This document shows, piece by piece, positions 1 to 9,802 of a DNA stretch of 64,000 bases. How positions within the stretch are numbered: position 1 is the first letter of the stretch; each line of letters opens with the position of its first letter. Under the pieces are notes generated by a model that saw nothing but the letters and a program-made list of their open reading frames with translations, ran no database searches and had not been told where the DNA came from. This stretch comes from Nostoc indistinguendum CM1-VF10 (GTDB lineage Bacteria; Cyanobacteriota; Cyanobacteriia; Cyanobacteriales; Nostocaceae), in contig JAHHHS010000001.1 in NCBI GenBank assembly GCA_019359215.1, forward strand, positions 154,815 through 218,814, in the 5' to 3' direction. Position numbers and translations under genes: made by a program.

Positions 1-126
1 CATAGCATAAAACAGAGGAATTGTTTGCCCAGAAGCAATTTTTTGCTTTCAATAAAAAATACCAAGCTATGGTTAATTCCATAGTTGGGAAAATTTAGAT
101 ATATTTTCTCGCTGCGTTGATACTTT

Positions 127-1647
127 TTAAATTTGCAAAAAGTTAGCGATCGCCTGTGGTAATGGCAAAATAATTACAATCAGCAAAGCCATTGCCAGTA
201 ATCCCAAAATGTCACGTTTGTTATCCAATTCAGTGACATCATTCAGCGCAGGTTCATCAATCAATGGCATAAATAATAAGATAATCGCCCACACCAAAAA
301 TTCTTCTCTGATTAAAGCCAGTAATAGCAATAACACACGAGCAATTTGACCAATGACAATCGCAGTTCGTTGTCCAAAGATTGCATGGACAATGTGGCCT
401 CCGTCTAGTTGTCCCACAGGCATTAAATTTAAGGCTGTGACAATTAGTCCCAAAAAACCAGCTACTGCAACTGGATGCAAATCAAGGGCTGATTGTGCTG
501 TTAACTGACTACCCAAAGCTAACTTCGAGAGTAGCGCTAACAAGATGGAATACTTGGGATTAAGGGCATCAGGATTTAAAGGTCGGGTTTTTTCACTGAT
601 AGAAACCACGTCAGAATGAGCCAAGCCCCATATGAGTAATGGCAAAGTCACTATAAAGCCTGCAATTGGCCCAGCGATACTAATGTCAAATAAAGCTTTG
701 CGGTTGGGAATGGGGCTACGCATCTGAATAAATGCACCAAAAGTTCCCAAGAAGAAAGGTATGGGAATAAAGTAAGGCAACGTCGAGCGAATCTTGTAGA
801 ATCTAGCCGTCAAATAATGCCCAAGTTCGTGAATGCCCAAAATAGTCATTAGTCCTAAAGCATAGGGCAATCCCTTGAATAGAACATCTGGGTCAGATAG
901 AACTTTGAACAAAGAGCCAACTTCCCATAGAGATGGAAGAGAAACACCAGCAATTTCCACACCCACCAAAGTAGTAGTTAGCAAAGTCGTTACCACTAAT
1001 AGAAGTGCTAATCCTGGTCGAGTTAATCGTTCTTGCTCGCGCTGTGGTGTATTTGCCTGTTTAGCAGCTTGAGTATTAGGAACCAGCACAAAGAAAGGTT
1101 TGCCATTGAAACCTTCTTGAAAGATCAGCAAGAAGCGATCGCCAAATTGTGCTTCAATATTAGTCTTAATCTGCTGGTAGGCGTTGCTGGCTTTAGTTCG
1201 CAACTGGCCACGGCAAATTACCGCTTGTGGTCGATACTCAATATTTTGAACGTAGTATACAGACCAAGGAAAACAATTTCGCAGTTGAGTTTCTTCCGTT
1301 GGCTCAATGGGACGCACTATTGGTTCTGCGATAGGCTGGATAGTCGGCTGTGAGTCTGAGGCTTGGGTTTGGGTTTGGGCCTGTGTATCTCTTGGCGCTC
1401 GACGCCCCCATTGAAATAACGTCCAATACAACAGTGTGGAGACAAATAACGACCAAATAATCAGCGCTGACGGCGGAGGTTGTTTCGCCCCGTATATCAG
1501 CGTCCATCCACTTAACAGAAATGCTGGTGTCATTAAAACCAGCCACAACAACCATACTGGTGTCCGGGTGATGTGAGCGACGCTGTGCTGCACCATTAGA
1601 TAAGTAGCTAGCCCCAGTAGGAGAATAAACAGAAACCAAAATGCCAT
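127..1647 (-). CDS. Site-2-protease-type (M50) membrane metalloprotease
   Basis: Predicted intramembrane zinc protease of peptidase family M50, probably in the plasma or thylakoid membrane. The zinc-binding HExxH motif appears as GIHELGHYL near residue 270, and the third metal ligand lies in NLMPVGQLDGGH in the C-terminal half; both sit among hydrophobic segments. The N-terminal third has two membrane spans, a Q/P-rich linker (about residues 85-120) and a soluble domain, as in the long cyanobacterial/plastid (EGY1-like) members. I start at the ATG at 1647 (MAFWFLF); a TTG eight codons upstream is possible but less likely. Family members cleave membrane-anchored regulators; the substrate here is unknown. 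No operon partner is visible. Confidence 0.9.
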   Translation of the reverse strand: MAFWFLFILLLGLATYLMVQHSVAHITRTPVWLLWLVLMTPAFLLSGWTLIYGAKQPPPSALIIWSLFVSTLLYWTLFQWGRRAPRDTQAQTQTQASDSQPTIQPIAEPIVRPIEPTEETQLRNCFPWSVYYVQNIEYRPQAVICRGQLRTKASNAYQQIKTNIEAQFGDRFLLIFQEGFNGKPFFVLVPNTQAAKQANTPQREQERLTRPGLALLLVVTTLLTTTLVGVEIAGVSLPSLWEVGSLFKVLSDPDVLFKGLPYALGLMTILGIHELGHYLTARFYKIRSTLPYFIPIPFFLGTFGAFIQMRSPIPNRKALFDISIAGPIAGFIVTLPLLIWGLAHSDVVSISEKTRPLNPDALNPKYSILLALLSKLALGSQLTAQSALDLHPVAVAGFLGLIVTALNLMPVGQLDGGHIVHAIFGQRTAIVIGQIARVLLLLLALIREEFLVWAIILLFMPLIDEPALNDVTELDNKRDILGLLAMALLIVIILPLPQAIANFLQI

Positions 1648-1873
1648 GTTATCGTTCAGTAATTTTGACAAAACGCCCCACCTGTAGCCTCAGCACCATA
1701 GCATTAACTACAAGGTAGACCTCAAATCCCAATTTTTTAAGAGAAGGTAGGAGGCAGGAGGAAAGAGTTATGAATGAAAACTTTAGTTCTGGATCAAAAA
1801 CCCAGTTTAAAAAGAAACAAGAATTATCTCTAGCAGAAAGTGCCGCGAGATATAAAGCTTTTACAACCTAAGT

Positions 1874-1893
1874 CCCACGTTTAAAAGCGTGGG
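1874..1893. repeat. Short stem-loop CCCACG-N8-CGTGGG
   Basis: Perfect 6-bp inverted repeat with an A/T loop. It resembles subterminal hairpins of IS200/IS605-type elements in Nostoc, but no transposase is nearby, so it is at most a relic; it could equally be a weak terminator. Confidence 0.35.
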
Positions 1894-1920
1894 TTACTCC
1901 TGCCTCCTGTCTCACTTCTC

Positions 1921-1980
1921 TTCTTAGGCTGCGCCCGAAGCGTAGCTATGCCGCAGGCTTTACGGCTGCGCTCAGTGACC
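1921..1980. repeat. Dispersed Nostoc-type palindromic repeat
   Basis: GC-rich segment containing GCGTAGCTATGCCGCAGGC followed by GGCTGCGCTCAGTGACC. Related segments built on GCGTAGCG/TCTCGTAGAGAAG occur at about 40045, 49910 and 55989. All are intergenic, typical of mobile miniature repeats in heterocystous cyanobacteria. Confidence 0.5.
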
Positions 1981-2104
1981 TCCTGCCTCCTGCCTCATGA
2001 ATCACAACGGTTAACAGTGCTAGTTAACGCTCAAGTTTCAGTTCTTTAAAATTTCCACACTGTAACCAGATTGTCCACAACTCCTCAGTTTCGGCTTTTT
2101 TATC

Positions 2105-2839
2105 ATGTGTCCTTTACCTCAAGTGCCAAGTAATACAACTAAGCCACCACGGGCTGTCTTTCCTGACGAAGTTCCTAGCGGAGGTTCCCTGCAATCGGAC
2201 TTCGCACAAGAGAGCATTTTTGCTTTTCCACCCAATCGGGACACATTAGGGGGAACCTCTTATCTTATTGTAAGAAATGAAGGCAATATCCTCATCGACT
2301 GCCCTGCCCTAGACCAAACAAATCAAAATTTTTTAGGAGCGCATGGAGGCGTGCGTTGGTTATTTCTCACCCATCGAGGCGCTATTGGCAAAACTGCTGA
2401 AATTCAGCAGACCTTTTGCTGCGAAGTCCTGATTCAAGAGCAAGAAGCTTATTTATTACCAGGCTTAACCTTAACTACCTTTAGACAGAAATTTACGCTT
2501 GATGCATCAACACAAGTGATTTGGACACCAGGTCATTCTCCCGGCTCATCTTGCTTATACTACAGTCAACTTGGAGGTATATTGTTTTCTGGTCGCCATT
2601 TAGTCCCTAACCAGCAGGGTGAACCAGTACCATTACGGACAGCCAAAACCTTTCACTGGCCAAGGCAAATTAACAGTCTTCGATTATTATTAGAACGTTT
2701 TACACCAGAAACTCTCAGATACATTTGTCCGGGAGCTAACACAGGTTTTCTCAGAGGCAAGCGTTTCATAGATCAGGCTTATCAACACCTCGCTTCTCTG
2801 GATTTATCAGCTTTGCTACGAATACAGCCTCTACTTTAG
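2105..2839 (+). CDS. Metallo-beta-lactamase-fold-like protein with degenerate metal site
   Basis: A 244-residue soluble protein resembling an MBL-fold hydrolase: NEGNILIDCPAL (beta-strand with Asp), WLFLTHRGAIGK where the canonical THxHxDH motif should be, WTPGHSPGSSCLY (the usual TPGHTPGS histidine motif), and GGILFSGRHLV (the usual LFxGD strand). The first metal motif has lost its second His, the Asp and the last His, and the GD aspartate is Arg, so a classical two-zinc centre looks impossible. It is either a catalytically altered or a non-enzymatic MBL relative. It stands alone between the M50 protease and the large kinase. Confidence 0.7.
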   Translation: MCPLPQVPSNTTKPPRAVFPDEVPSGGSLQSDFAQESIFAFPPNRDTLGGTSYLIVRNEGNILIDCPALDQTNQNFLGAHGGVRWLFLTHRGAIGKTAEIQQTFCCEVLIQEQEAYLLPGLTLTTFRQKFTLDASTQVIWTPGHSPGSSCLYYSQLGGILFSGRHLVPNQQGEPVPLRTAKTFHWPRQINSLRLLLERFTPETLRYICPGANTGFLRGKRFIDQAYQHLASLDLSALLRIQPLL

Positions 2840-3023
2840 AGGCAGGGGGCAGGGAGAGTAATCATGGGTTTGCGAGTATTTAAAGACTCATTTATGAGTA
2901 TTAAATACTCGTTAACGTGAGTTCAGATATTATTTTGGGAAGCGATTAAAAAGCGATCGCCATATCTACTAAAGTGCATTCCTGGCTTCTGTCTCCTGTG
3001 CTGTCCCTATGCCCAATACAAGT

Positions 3024-3037
3024 TTTGTAACATTTGT
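3024..3037 (+). promoter_or_regulatory. Upstream motif shared by the two HstK-type kinase genes
   Basis: TTTGTAACATTTGT lies 61 bases before the kinase start. The same 14 bases occur in inverted orientation at 41658-41671, upstream of the second HstK-type kinase gene (start 41726). It may be an operator or a shared promoter relic; the binding factor is unknown. Confidence 0.35.
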
Positions 3038-3097
3038 TAAGCAAGAGATAGTCCAGGGAATTCTAACCTTAATACACAGGAATTCTCGTAAAAATTT

Positions 3098-6000
3098 ATG
3101 AGCGCCAAACTTGATGGAACTTTAAGGCTTGCTGGCTACCAAATTATAGAACAGCTTTATTCTGGTTCTCGCACCCAAGTGTATCGGGCAGTACGAGAAT
3201 GCGATCGCCTACCAGTTGTCATCAAGCTCTTAAAACGAGAATACCCAAGTTTTAGCGAATTAGTACAGTTTTGCAACCAATATGCGATCGCTAAAAACCT
3301 AGATATTCCCGGCATTATCAAACCCTACAGCCTGGAAGCCTATCACAATGGCTACGCCCTAGTCATAGAAGACTTTGGTGGCATTTCCTTGCGGGAATTT
3401 ACCCAAGGAAAAAGACTGACATTAGAGCAATTCTTACCCATTGCTTTACAACTGCTTGACACTTTAAACCAGTTGCATCAACAGCGCATCATTCATAAAG
3501 ACATTAAGCCAGCCAACATCTTAATTCACCCTGAGACAAAACAAATCAAGCTGATTGACTTCAGTATTGCCTCGCTTCTACCACGAGAAACCCGGGAGAT
3601 TCAAAATCCCAACAGACTGGAGGGAACGCTAGCGTATTTATCGCCAGAACAAACTGGACGGATGAACAGGGGCATTGACTACCGCAGCGACTTCTATTCA
3701 TTAGGTGTAACTTTCTTTGAATTACTGAGCGGACAATTGCCTTTTAAGTCCCATGAACCGATGGAGTTGGTGCATTGCCACATTGCAAAGCTTCCACCCT
3801 TCGTCTGCGATTTCAACCCCGATTTGCCCTTGATGCTGGGCGAGATTATCTGTAAAATGATGGCGAAAAATGCCGAAGACCGCTATCAGAGTGCTACAGG
3901 ACTTAAACATGACTTAGTGACCTGCCTAGAGGAGTGGCAAAAAACAGGCAAGCACACCTGGTTTGATTTGGGACAGCGCGATATCAGCGATCGCTTTCTC
4001 ATACCCGAAAAACTCTATGGACGGGAATCGGAAGTGCAAACGTTACTGGAGACATTTGGTCATGTTGCCAATGGTGGCTCCGAACTGATGCTGGTGGCAG
4101 GTTCCTCTGGCATTGGCAAAACCGCAGTCGTTAATGAAGTGCATAAGCCGATTGTCCGGTGGAACGGCTACTTCATCAAAGGGAAATATGACCAGTTCAA
4201 CCGCAACATTCCTCTGTCTGCCTTTGTACAAGCCTTTCGTGACCTGATAGGACAGTTGCTTAGTGAAAGCGATATCCGACTGGAGCAATGGCAGAGCAAG
4301 ATTTTAGCGGCAGTTGGAGAGAATGGGCAAGTTCTAATCGAAGTGATTCCTGAACTGGAGCAGATGATCGGCAAACAGCCGATGATTGCGGAACTATCGG
4401 GTAGTGCGGCACAGAACCGTTTTTATCTGCTGTTCCAAAAGTTTATTCAGGTGTTCACAACTAGAGAGCATCCGTTGGTGATGTTTCTTGATGATTTGCA
4501 GTGGGCAGATTCAGCATCCCTGAGTTTGCTGAACCTGTTGATGACTCAGAGTGATTGCGGCTATCTATTGATTATTGGTGCATACCGTGATAACGAGGTG
4601 TTTGCAAGTCATCCACTCATGTTGACGCTAGATGAAATTCAAAAGGCATCCTCCTGCATCAATACTCTGACTGTAGCTGCTTTAAGTCAAGCAGATATAA
4701 ACCATTTGATCGCTGATTCCCTCAGTTGCACACCTGAACAAGCACTGCCGTTGACGGAGTTGGTTTATCAAAAAGCAAAAGGTAATCCCTTTTTCACGAC
4801 TCAGTTTCTAAAAGCGCTGTATGAAGATGGGCTGATTATTTTTGATTGGGAGGCAGGTTTTTGGCAGTGTAATGTAGCGCAAGTAAGAGCGATCGCTTTC
4901 ACTGATGATGTGGTGGAATTTATGGCACAACAACTTCAAAAATTGCCACCCAACACTCAAGATATTTTGAAACTGGCAGCCTGTATTGGCAATCAGTTTG
5001 ATTTGGCAACGTTGGCGATCGTTTCTGAACAATCCCAAATCAAAGCGGCTGCAAGTTTATGGAAAGCTTTACAGGAAGGTTTTATTTTACCCCAAAGTGA
5101 AGTTTATAAGTTTTATATTGGGGAAGAACATCAACTAGTTGACCAAGAAAATTCTGAGCTTGTTGCATATAGATTTTTACATGACCGGGTACAACAAGCG
5201 GCATATTCTCTAATTCCCACTGATGAGAAACAACCCTTTCACCTAAAAATTGGACAGTTACTTCTGACTAACACCCCCGAAAGCAACCGGGAAGAACGCA
5301 TTTTTGAAATTGTTGGTCAACTTAATGTTGCGACTGAATTAATCGCCCAATCCGCAGAACGTCAAACATTGGCGCAATTTAACCTGATGGCAAGTTGCAA
5401 GGCAAAAGCGGCAACCGCTTATACTGCCGCCTGCAAATATGCTCAGGTAGGCATTGGGTTGCTCGCCCAAAACAGTTGGCAGCATCAGTATGAGTTGACC
5501 TTAGCACTCCACCAAGTCGCCACAGAAGCCGCCTATCTGAGCGGTGATTTAGAGCAGATGGCAGCCAATGCCCGCCTTGTCCTAAACCATGCCAAAACTC
5601 CATTAGATCAAATCAGCGTTTATCAGGTGAAGATTGAGGCATTCACCGCCCAAGGTCAATTTACCCAAGCGATCAGGGCGGCGCTTAACATCTTAAAGCA
5701 ATTGGGAGTGGAACTGCCCGCAACCCCTACTCAAGAGGATGTGGCGGCTGCCTTTAGTACCGTTTCAGATGCGCTCAAAGAGCGGTTACCCGGCGAGTTA
5801 CTCAACTGCAACGAAGCAAGGGATGTGAACATCCTAGCGGCGGCTCGAATTTTGACATCAGCAGCACCCTGCGCTTATCTATATCAGCCACTGCTGTATT
5901 TACTAATGGTTTTAAAAAAGGTTTATCTGTCCGTTGTGTATGGCAATGAGCCAACCTCGACCTTTAGCTATGCCTCTTATGGAATATTGATGTGTGGTGT

Positions 6001-9000
6001 GTTCGGCAAGGTTGAATTAGGTTATGAATACGGTCAGTTAGCCCTCGATCTGCTATCACATTATCAAAATTCTGAATTGAAGGGGAAAACTTTATCACTA
6101 GTCTATGTATACACAAGGCATTGGAAAATGCACCTGCGTGAGACATTACACCCTTTACAAATTGCTTATTGTAGTTGTTTAAATGTGGGCGATTTGGCTT
6201 TCGCGGGCTACTCTGCGTATAATTACGGTTTTTACTCCTATTTTGCCGGACAGAATTTAACGCAACTAGAGTCGGAAGTTGCCGGATATTGTGAAGCGCT
6301 CAAGCATCTCCAGCAAAATCTAACTCTGACTTATTCTCAGATGATTCGACAAATTCTGCTGAATTTAATGGAGGATGCAGATAACGTGGTGGTGTTGAGC
6401 GATGCAGCCTACAATGAACTGCATCATCTGCCATTACATGAAACAGCAGGCGATCGCACCGGATTAGCATTGCTGTGGATTAACAAACTGGTTGTGTCCT
6501 ATTTGTTTTCAGAGTTTGAACAAGCCGCACAACAGGCTGGGCAAGCAAGACAGTATTTGGATGCTGTCCTGGCTTTTTTATATGTTCCAATCTTTCATTT
6601 CTATGAATCTTTAGCCCAATTAGCATGGTTTGGGCAACTCTCAGCCCCAGAGCAGCAAAGGCAAATTAAAGAATGCATCGCTACCAACCAAGAAAAACTT
6701 AAATACTGGGCAACTCATGCGCCGATGAATTTCTTGCACAAGTTTCATTTAGTCGAGGCAGAACGAGAGCGAGTACAAGGTAATAAAGCCGAGGCAATAG
6801 ATTTGTACGATCGCGCCATCATTGGAGCCAAAGAAAACGGCTACATCCAAGAAGAAGCACTTGCCAATGAACTAGCCGCTAAATTTTACCTCGACTGGGG
6901 TAAAAAGCGAATTGCTCAAGAATACATGATGCAAGCCTACTACGGCTATGCTCGCTGGGGAGCTAAAGCCAAAGTTGCCGACTTGGAACGACGCTATCCT
7001 CAACTTCTCGCCCCCATTCTCCAGCAAACCCGTTCTCCCCTCTCAACTAACGAAACTATTTTCACATTGGAGAGTATCACCTCCACCAGTTTTGCCACTT
7101 CTAGCACTAGCAACGTCTCTGTTGGTTTAGATTCAGCTACTATTCTCAAAGCTTCTCAAACCCTTTCTGGCGAAATCGAACTCGAAAAACTGCTCTCGGT
7201 ATTGCTGCGTATCGTCATTGAAAATGCGGGAGCCGATAAGTCTGTGTTCATGCTTTTGGAGTCAGATCGTTTGCTAATTCAGGCGCTAGCACAGCTTTCC
7301 CTTGGTATGACATCTCTACAGAACAAAGAAATTGCCCACATCGATTTTTACCCGATGTTGCTTAACCCGCAGCCTATTGAAGACTCTGTTGATGTGCCAG
7401 TTGGCTTAATTAATACCGTCAAACGTAGCTTACAAGCAGTAGTGATTATTGATGCCAGGGTGCATCCTCAATTAATTAATGACCCATATATTCAACAACA
7501 ACAGCCCAAGAGTATCTTGTGCTGCCCGATTTTACATCAGGGTAAGTTGCTGGGCATCTTGTATCTAGAAAACAATTTGGCAACCGCAGCCTTTAACAGC
7601 GATCGCGTTAAAATGCTGAATTTACTTTGCACTCAAGCTGCAATTTCTCTAGAAAACGCGCGACATTATCGAAATTCCCAGAAGTATGCTCAACAGTTAA
7701 CACAATCTCTAGCACAATTGCAGGCTAGTGAAATCCGCTTCCAAAATTTGGCGAATAATATTCCTGGTATGGTGTACCAATTCCGTCTAGCAGCCGACGG
7801 TTCAACTTCAACACCCTATGTTAGCTCTGGCTGTTTCGACTTGTATGGGCTAGCGCCAGAGTTGGTGATGGCAGGGACACATAGCCTTTACACCATGAAT
7901 CATCCTGACGATCAAGCAGCTATTGCACAAGCGATCGCTTACTCTGCCCAAACTTTGACACCGTTTGAGCAAGAATGGCGTATTATCCTGCCTTCAGGAA
8001 CCGTGAAATGGATTCAATCTGCTGCTCGGCCAGAGCGACAAGCCGATGGGGCAATCCTATGGGATGGGGTAGTGATTGATATTAGCGAACGCAAACAGGC
8101 CGAAGCATCTCTAGCCAAAGAACGAGAGTTTTTGAATGCCATCATTCACAATATTACAGATGGGATTGTTGTTTGTGATGCAAGTGGCAAATTGATCCTA
8201 TTCAACAAAGCAATTCGTGAGTTTCATGGCTTACCAGTAGAATCATTACCACCAGAACAATGGTCAGAATACTTCGATCTCTATCAACCTGATAGTCAAA
8301 CACCCTTATCAAAAACCGAAATTCCTTTGTTTCGTGCCTTACAAGGAGAAATCGTCGAAAATGCCGAAATGCTAATTGTGCCGAAGCATGGTTCTAAAAG
8401 AATTTTATTAGCAAGCGGGCAAGCGATCGTCGATTCTTCGGGCAACAAAATCGGTGCAGTTGTTGTGATGCGAGATATTAGCGAACGCAAACAATCAGAA
8501 CTTGCCTTAGAGCAAAAATCGCTTGATTTGCAACAAGCGCTAATTGATCTACAAAATGCTCAATTACAAATAGTCCAAAGTGAAAAAATGTCAGCACTAG
8601 GCAATTTAGTTGCTGGCGTAGCTCATGAAATGAATAATCCTCTCGGTTTTATTGCTGCCAGTCTAAAACAAGCTAAACCTACTATTGCCGATATTGTTAA
8701 ACATCTTAGATTTTATCAAGAAAGTTTACCCAACAAAAGTAGAGAAATTCTTGACCATGCCGAAGAAATTGACTTGGATTATAGCTTAAAAGATTTGCCA
8801 AAAATGATTGATTCTATGTCTATGGCTTGTGACAGGCTGAAAAATATTAGCACTAGTCTCCGCACTTTTTCACGTGCTGATAGAGATTACAAAATGCCAT
8901 TTCATATTCACCAAGGCATAGATAGCACAATTTTAATTTTGAAACATCGTCTGAAGGCGAACGAACAGCGTCCCGAAATTGAAGTAGTCACAAGCTATGA

Positions 9001-9406
9001 AAAGCTACCCCAAATTGAATGTTTTCCTGGTCAATTAAATCAGGTATTTATGAATATTTTAGCCAATGCTATTGATGCTTTGGAAGAATCGAATAATGGA
9101 CGTACCTTTGAGGATATCCAGCTTAATTGCAATCGGATTACAATTACAACTTCTTTAGAAAATAACTGGATAAAAATTATCATTGCTGATAATGGTAAAG
9201 GAATGAGCGAAGAAGTCAAACAAAAGATATTTGACCATTTATTTACGACTAAAGCCGTCGGTAAAGGGACAGGATTAGGACTTGCCATCGCTCATCAAAT
9301 TATCGAAGAAACCCACAAAGGCAGACTGATATGCAACTCTGTACTGGGTCAAGGAACGGAGTTTGTCATCACATTACCAGTTAAAACTGTGGCGTTGGAT
9401 TTATAA
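3098..9406 (+). CDS. HstK-type Ser/Thr kinase-AAA-GAF-PAS-histidine kinase
   Basis: A giant 2102-residue cytosolic signalling protein. Order seen: Ser/Thr kinase domain (about 1-290; catalytic loop HKDIKPANIL near 133; DFS in place of DFG near 154); AAA/NACHT-like ATPase with Walker A GSSGIGKT near 335 and a Walker-B-like MFLDDLQWAD; a long alpha-helical/TPR-like region (about 700-1330); GAF (about 1350-1525); two PAS domains (about 1545 and 1675, each ending in an ISERKQ segment); HisKA with phospho-acceptor His about 1843 in GVAHEMNNPLG; HATPase_c with NQVFMNILANAIDALE, IADNGKGM and GKGTGLGLAIAHQI. All histidine-kinase boxes are intact. This is the architecture of cyanobacterial HstK proteins; the input signal and response regulator are unknown. 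A relic of a related gene follows directly, and a broken paralog lies at 41726-46590. Confidence 0.92.
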   Translation: MSAKLDGTLRLAGYQIIEQLYSGSRTQVYRAVRECDRLPVVIKLLKREYPSFSELVQFCNQYAIAKNLDIPGIIKPYSLEAYHNGYALVIEDFGGISLREFTQGKRLTLEQFLPIALQLLDTLNQLHQQRIIHKDIKPANILIHPETKQIKLIDFSIASLLPRETREIQNPNRLEGTLAYLSPEQTGRMNRGIDYRSDFYSLGVTFFELLSGQLPFKSHEPMELVHCHIAKLPPFVCDFNPDLPLMLGEIICKMMAKNAEDRYQSATGLKHDLVTCLEEWQKTGKHTWFDLGQRDISDRFLIPEKLYGRESEVQTLLETFGHVANGGSELMLVAGSSGIGKTAVVNEVHKPIVRWNGYFIKGKYDQFNRNIPLSAFVQAFRDLIGQLLSESDIRLEQWQSKILAAVGENGQVLIEVIPELEQMIGKQPMIAELSGSAAQNRFYLLFQKFIQVFTTREHPLVMFLDDLQWADSASLSLLNLLMTQSDCGYLLIIGAYRDNEVFASHPLMLTLDEIQKASSCINTLTVAALSQADINHLIADSLSCTPEQALPLTELVYQKAKGNPFFTTQFLKALYEDGLIIFDWEAGFWQCNVAQVRAIAFTDDVVEFMAQQLQKLPPNTQDILKLAACIGNQFDLATLAIVSEQSQIKAAASLWKALQEGFILPQSEVYKFYIGEEHQLVDQENSELVAYRFLHDRVQQAAYSLIPTDEKQPFHLKIGQLLLTNTPESNREERIFEIVGQLNVATELIAQSAERQTLAQFNLMASCKAKAATAYTAACKYAQVGIGLLAQNSWQHQYELTLALHQVATEAAYLSGDLEQMAANARLVLNHAKTPLDQISVYQVKIEAFTAQGQFTQAIRAALNILKQLGVELPATPTQEDVAAAFSTVSDALKERLPGELLNCNEARDVNILAAARILTSAAPCAYLYQPLLYLLMVLKKVYLSVVYGNEPTSTFSYASYGILMCGVFGKVELGYEYGQLALDLLSHYQNSELKGKTLSLVYVYTRHWKMHLRETLHPLQIAYCSCLNVGDLAFAGYSAYNYGFYSYFAGQNLTQLESEVAGYCEALKHLQQNLTLTYSQMIRQILLNLMEDADNVVVLSDAAYNELHHLPLHETAGDRTGLALLWINKLVVSYLFSEFEQAAQQAGQARQYLDAVLAFLYVPIFHFYESLAQLAWFGQLSAPEQQRQIKECIATNQEKLKYWATHAPMNFLHKFHLVEAERERVQGNKAEAIDLYDRAIIGAKENGYIQEEALANELAAKFYLDWGKKRIAQEYMMQAYYGYARWGAKAKVADLERRYPQLLAPILQQTRSPLSTNETIFTLESITSTSFATSSTSNVSVGLDSATILKASQTLSGEIELEKLLSVLLRIVIENAGADKSVFMLLESDRLLIQALAQLSLGMTSLQNKEIAHIDFYPMLLNPQPIEDSVDVPVGLINTVKRSLQAVVIIDARVHPQLINDPYIQQQQPKSILCCPILHQGKLLGILYLENNLATAAFNSDRVKMLNLLCTQAAISLENARHYRNSQKYAQQLTQSLAQLQASEIRFQNLANNIPGMVYQFRLAADGSTSTPYVSSGCFDLYGLAPELVMAGTHSLYTMNHPDDQAAIAQAIAYSAQTLTPFEQEWRIILPSGTVKWIQSAARPERQADGAILWDGVVIDISERKQAEASLAKEREFLNAIIHNITDGIVVCDASGKLILFNKAIREFHGLPVESLPPEQWSEYFDLYQPDSQTPLSKTEIPLFRALQGEIVENAEMLIVPKHGSKRILLASGQAIVDSSGNKIGAVVVMRDISERKQSELALEQKSLDLQQALIDLQNAQLQIVQSEKMSALGNLVAGVAHEMNNPLGFIAASLKQAKPTIADIVKHLRFYQESLPNKSREILDHAEEIDLDYSLKDLPKMIDSMSMACDRLKNISTSLRTFSRADRDYKMPFHIHQGIDSTILILKHRLKANEQRPEIEVVTSYEKLPQIECFPGQLNQVFMNILANAIDALEESNNGRTFEDIQLNCNRITITTSLENNWIKIIIADNGKGMSEEVKQKIFDHLFTTKAVGKGTGLGLAIAHQIIEETHKGRLICNSVLGQGTEFVITLPVKTVALDL

Positions 9407-9412
9407 CAATAG

Positions 9413-9495
9413 ATCCAACTTGATGATGTTGAAAACACTATTCTGATTCTTAAACATCGCCTCAAAGCTTAAGAAACTTGCCCAGAAATTTCTAG
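9413..9495 (+). pseudogene. Relic of a histidine-kinase gene fragment
   Basis: In the frame beginning at 9413 the DNA reads IQLDDVENTILILKHRLKA, a stop, then ETCPEI. The intact kinase just upstream has STILILKHRLKANEQRPEI at the segment between HisKA and HATPase_c. The match is to an internal part of the protein and includes an in-frame stop, so it is a decayed copy of a related kinase, not a gene end. The next bases (CAGTTTTCATCTGCATGAAG) also resemble those just after the broken paralog near 46622. Confidence 0.7.
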
Positions 9496-9774
9496 CAGTT
9501 TTCATCTGCATGAAGCACAAAACTAATGATTTTGAGGGAGGAGGTCACTAAGCGTAACCGAAGAACCTGTCCCACTAATAATATTTATGCTAAAAAGCTT
9601 AAGCTTGTTGAGAATTGAAAACGAAAAATAAAGGTTTTCAAGCACATTTTACGAAAAAAAGTAGGGATTTTTAGAATAGTGGAATAGGTTCAAGTGAGAC
9701 AGGAGACAGAAGGTTGCAACACAGTTTAGGCAGTTCTCGGATACCCTACACGAACAAACTTAACACTGATAGCG

Positions 9775-9800
9775 TAACTCCTAACTCCTAACTCCTAACT
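9775..9800. repeat. Heptanucleotide tandem repeat (TAACTCC)n
   Basis: Nearly four perfect copies of TAACTCC ending two bases before the ctpA stop codon (minus strand). Short tandemly repeated heptanucleotides are a hallmark of heterocystous cyanobacterial genomes. Confidence 0.8.
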
Positions 9801-9802
9801 TT

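Larger units (their letters stand above)
1648..2104. other. Intergenic region with repeats and a 33-codon ORF
   Basis: This 457-base gap holds a short ORF at 1770-1871 (plus strand, 33 codons, starts MNENFSSGSK) preceded by a GGAGG-like ribosome site. It may be a tiny gene or the leftover start of a lost one; support is weak. It also holds a 6-bp CCCACG/CGTGGG stem-loop (1874-1893) and a dispersed palindromic repeat (1921-1980). Confidence 0.4.
9407..9802. other. Intergenic region after the large kinase
   Basis: Apart from the kinase relic and a TAACTCC heptanucleotide array (9775-9800), I see no gene here. No clear terminator is visible. Confidence 0.5.
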
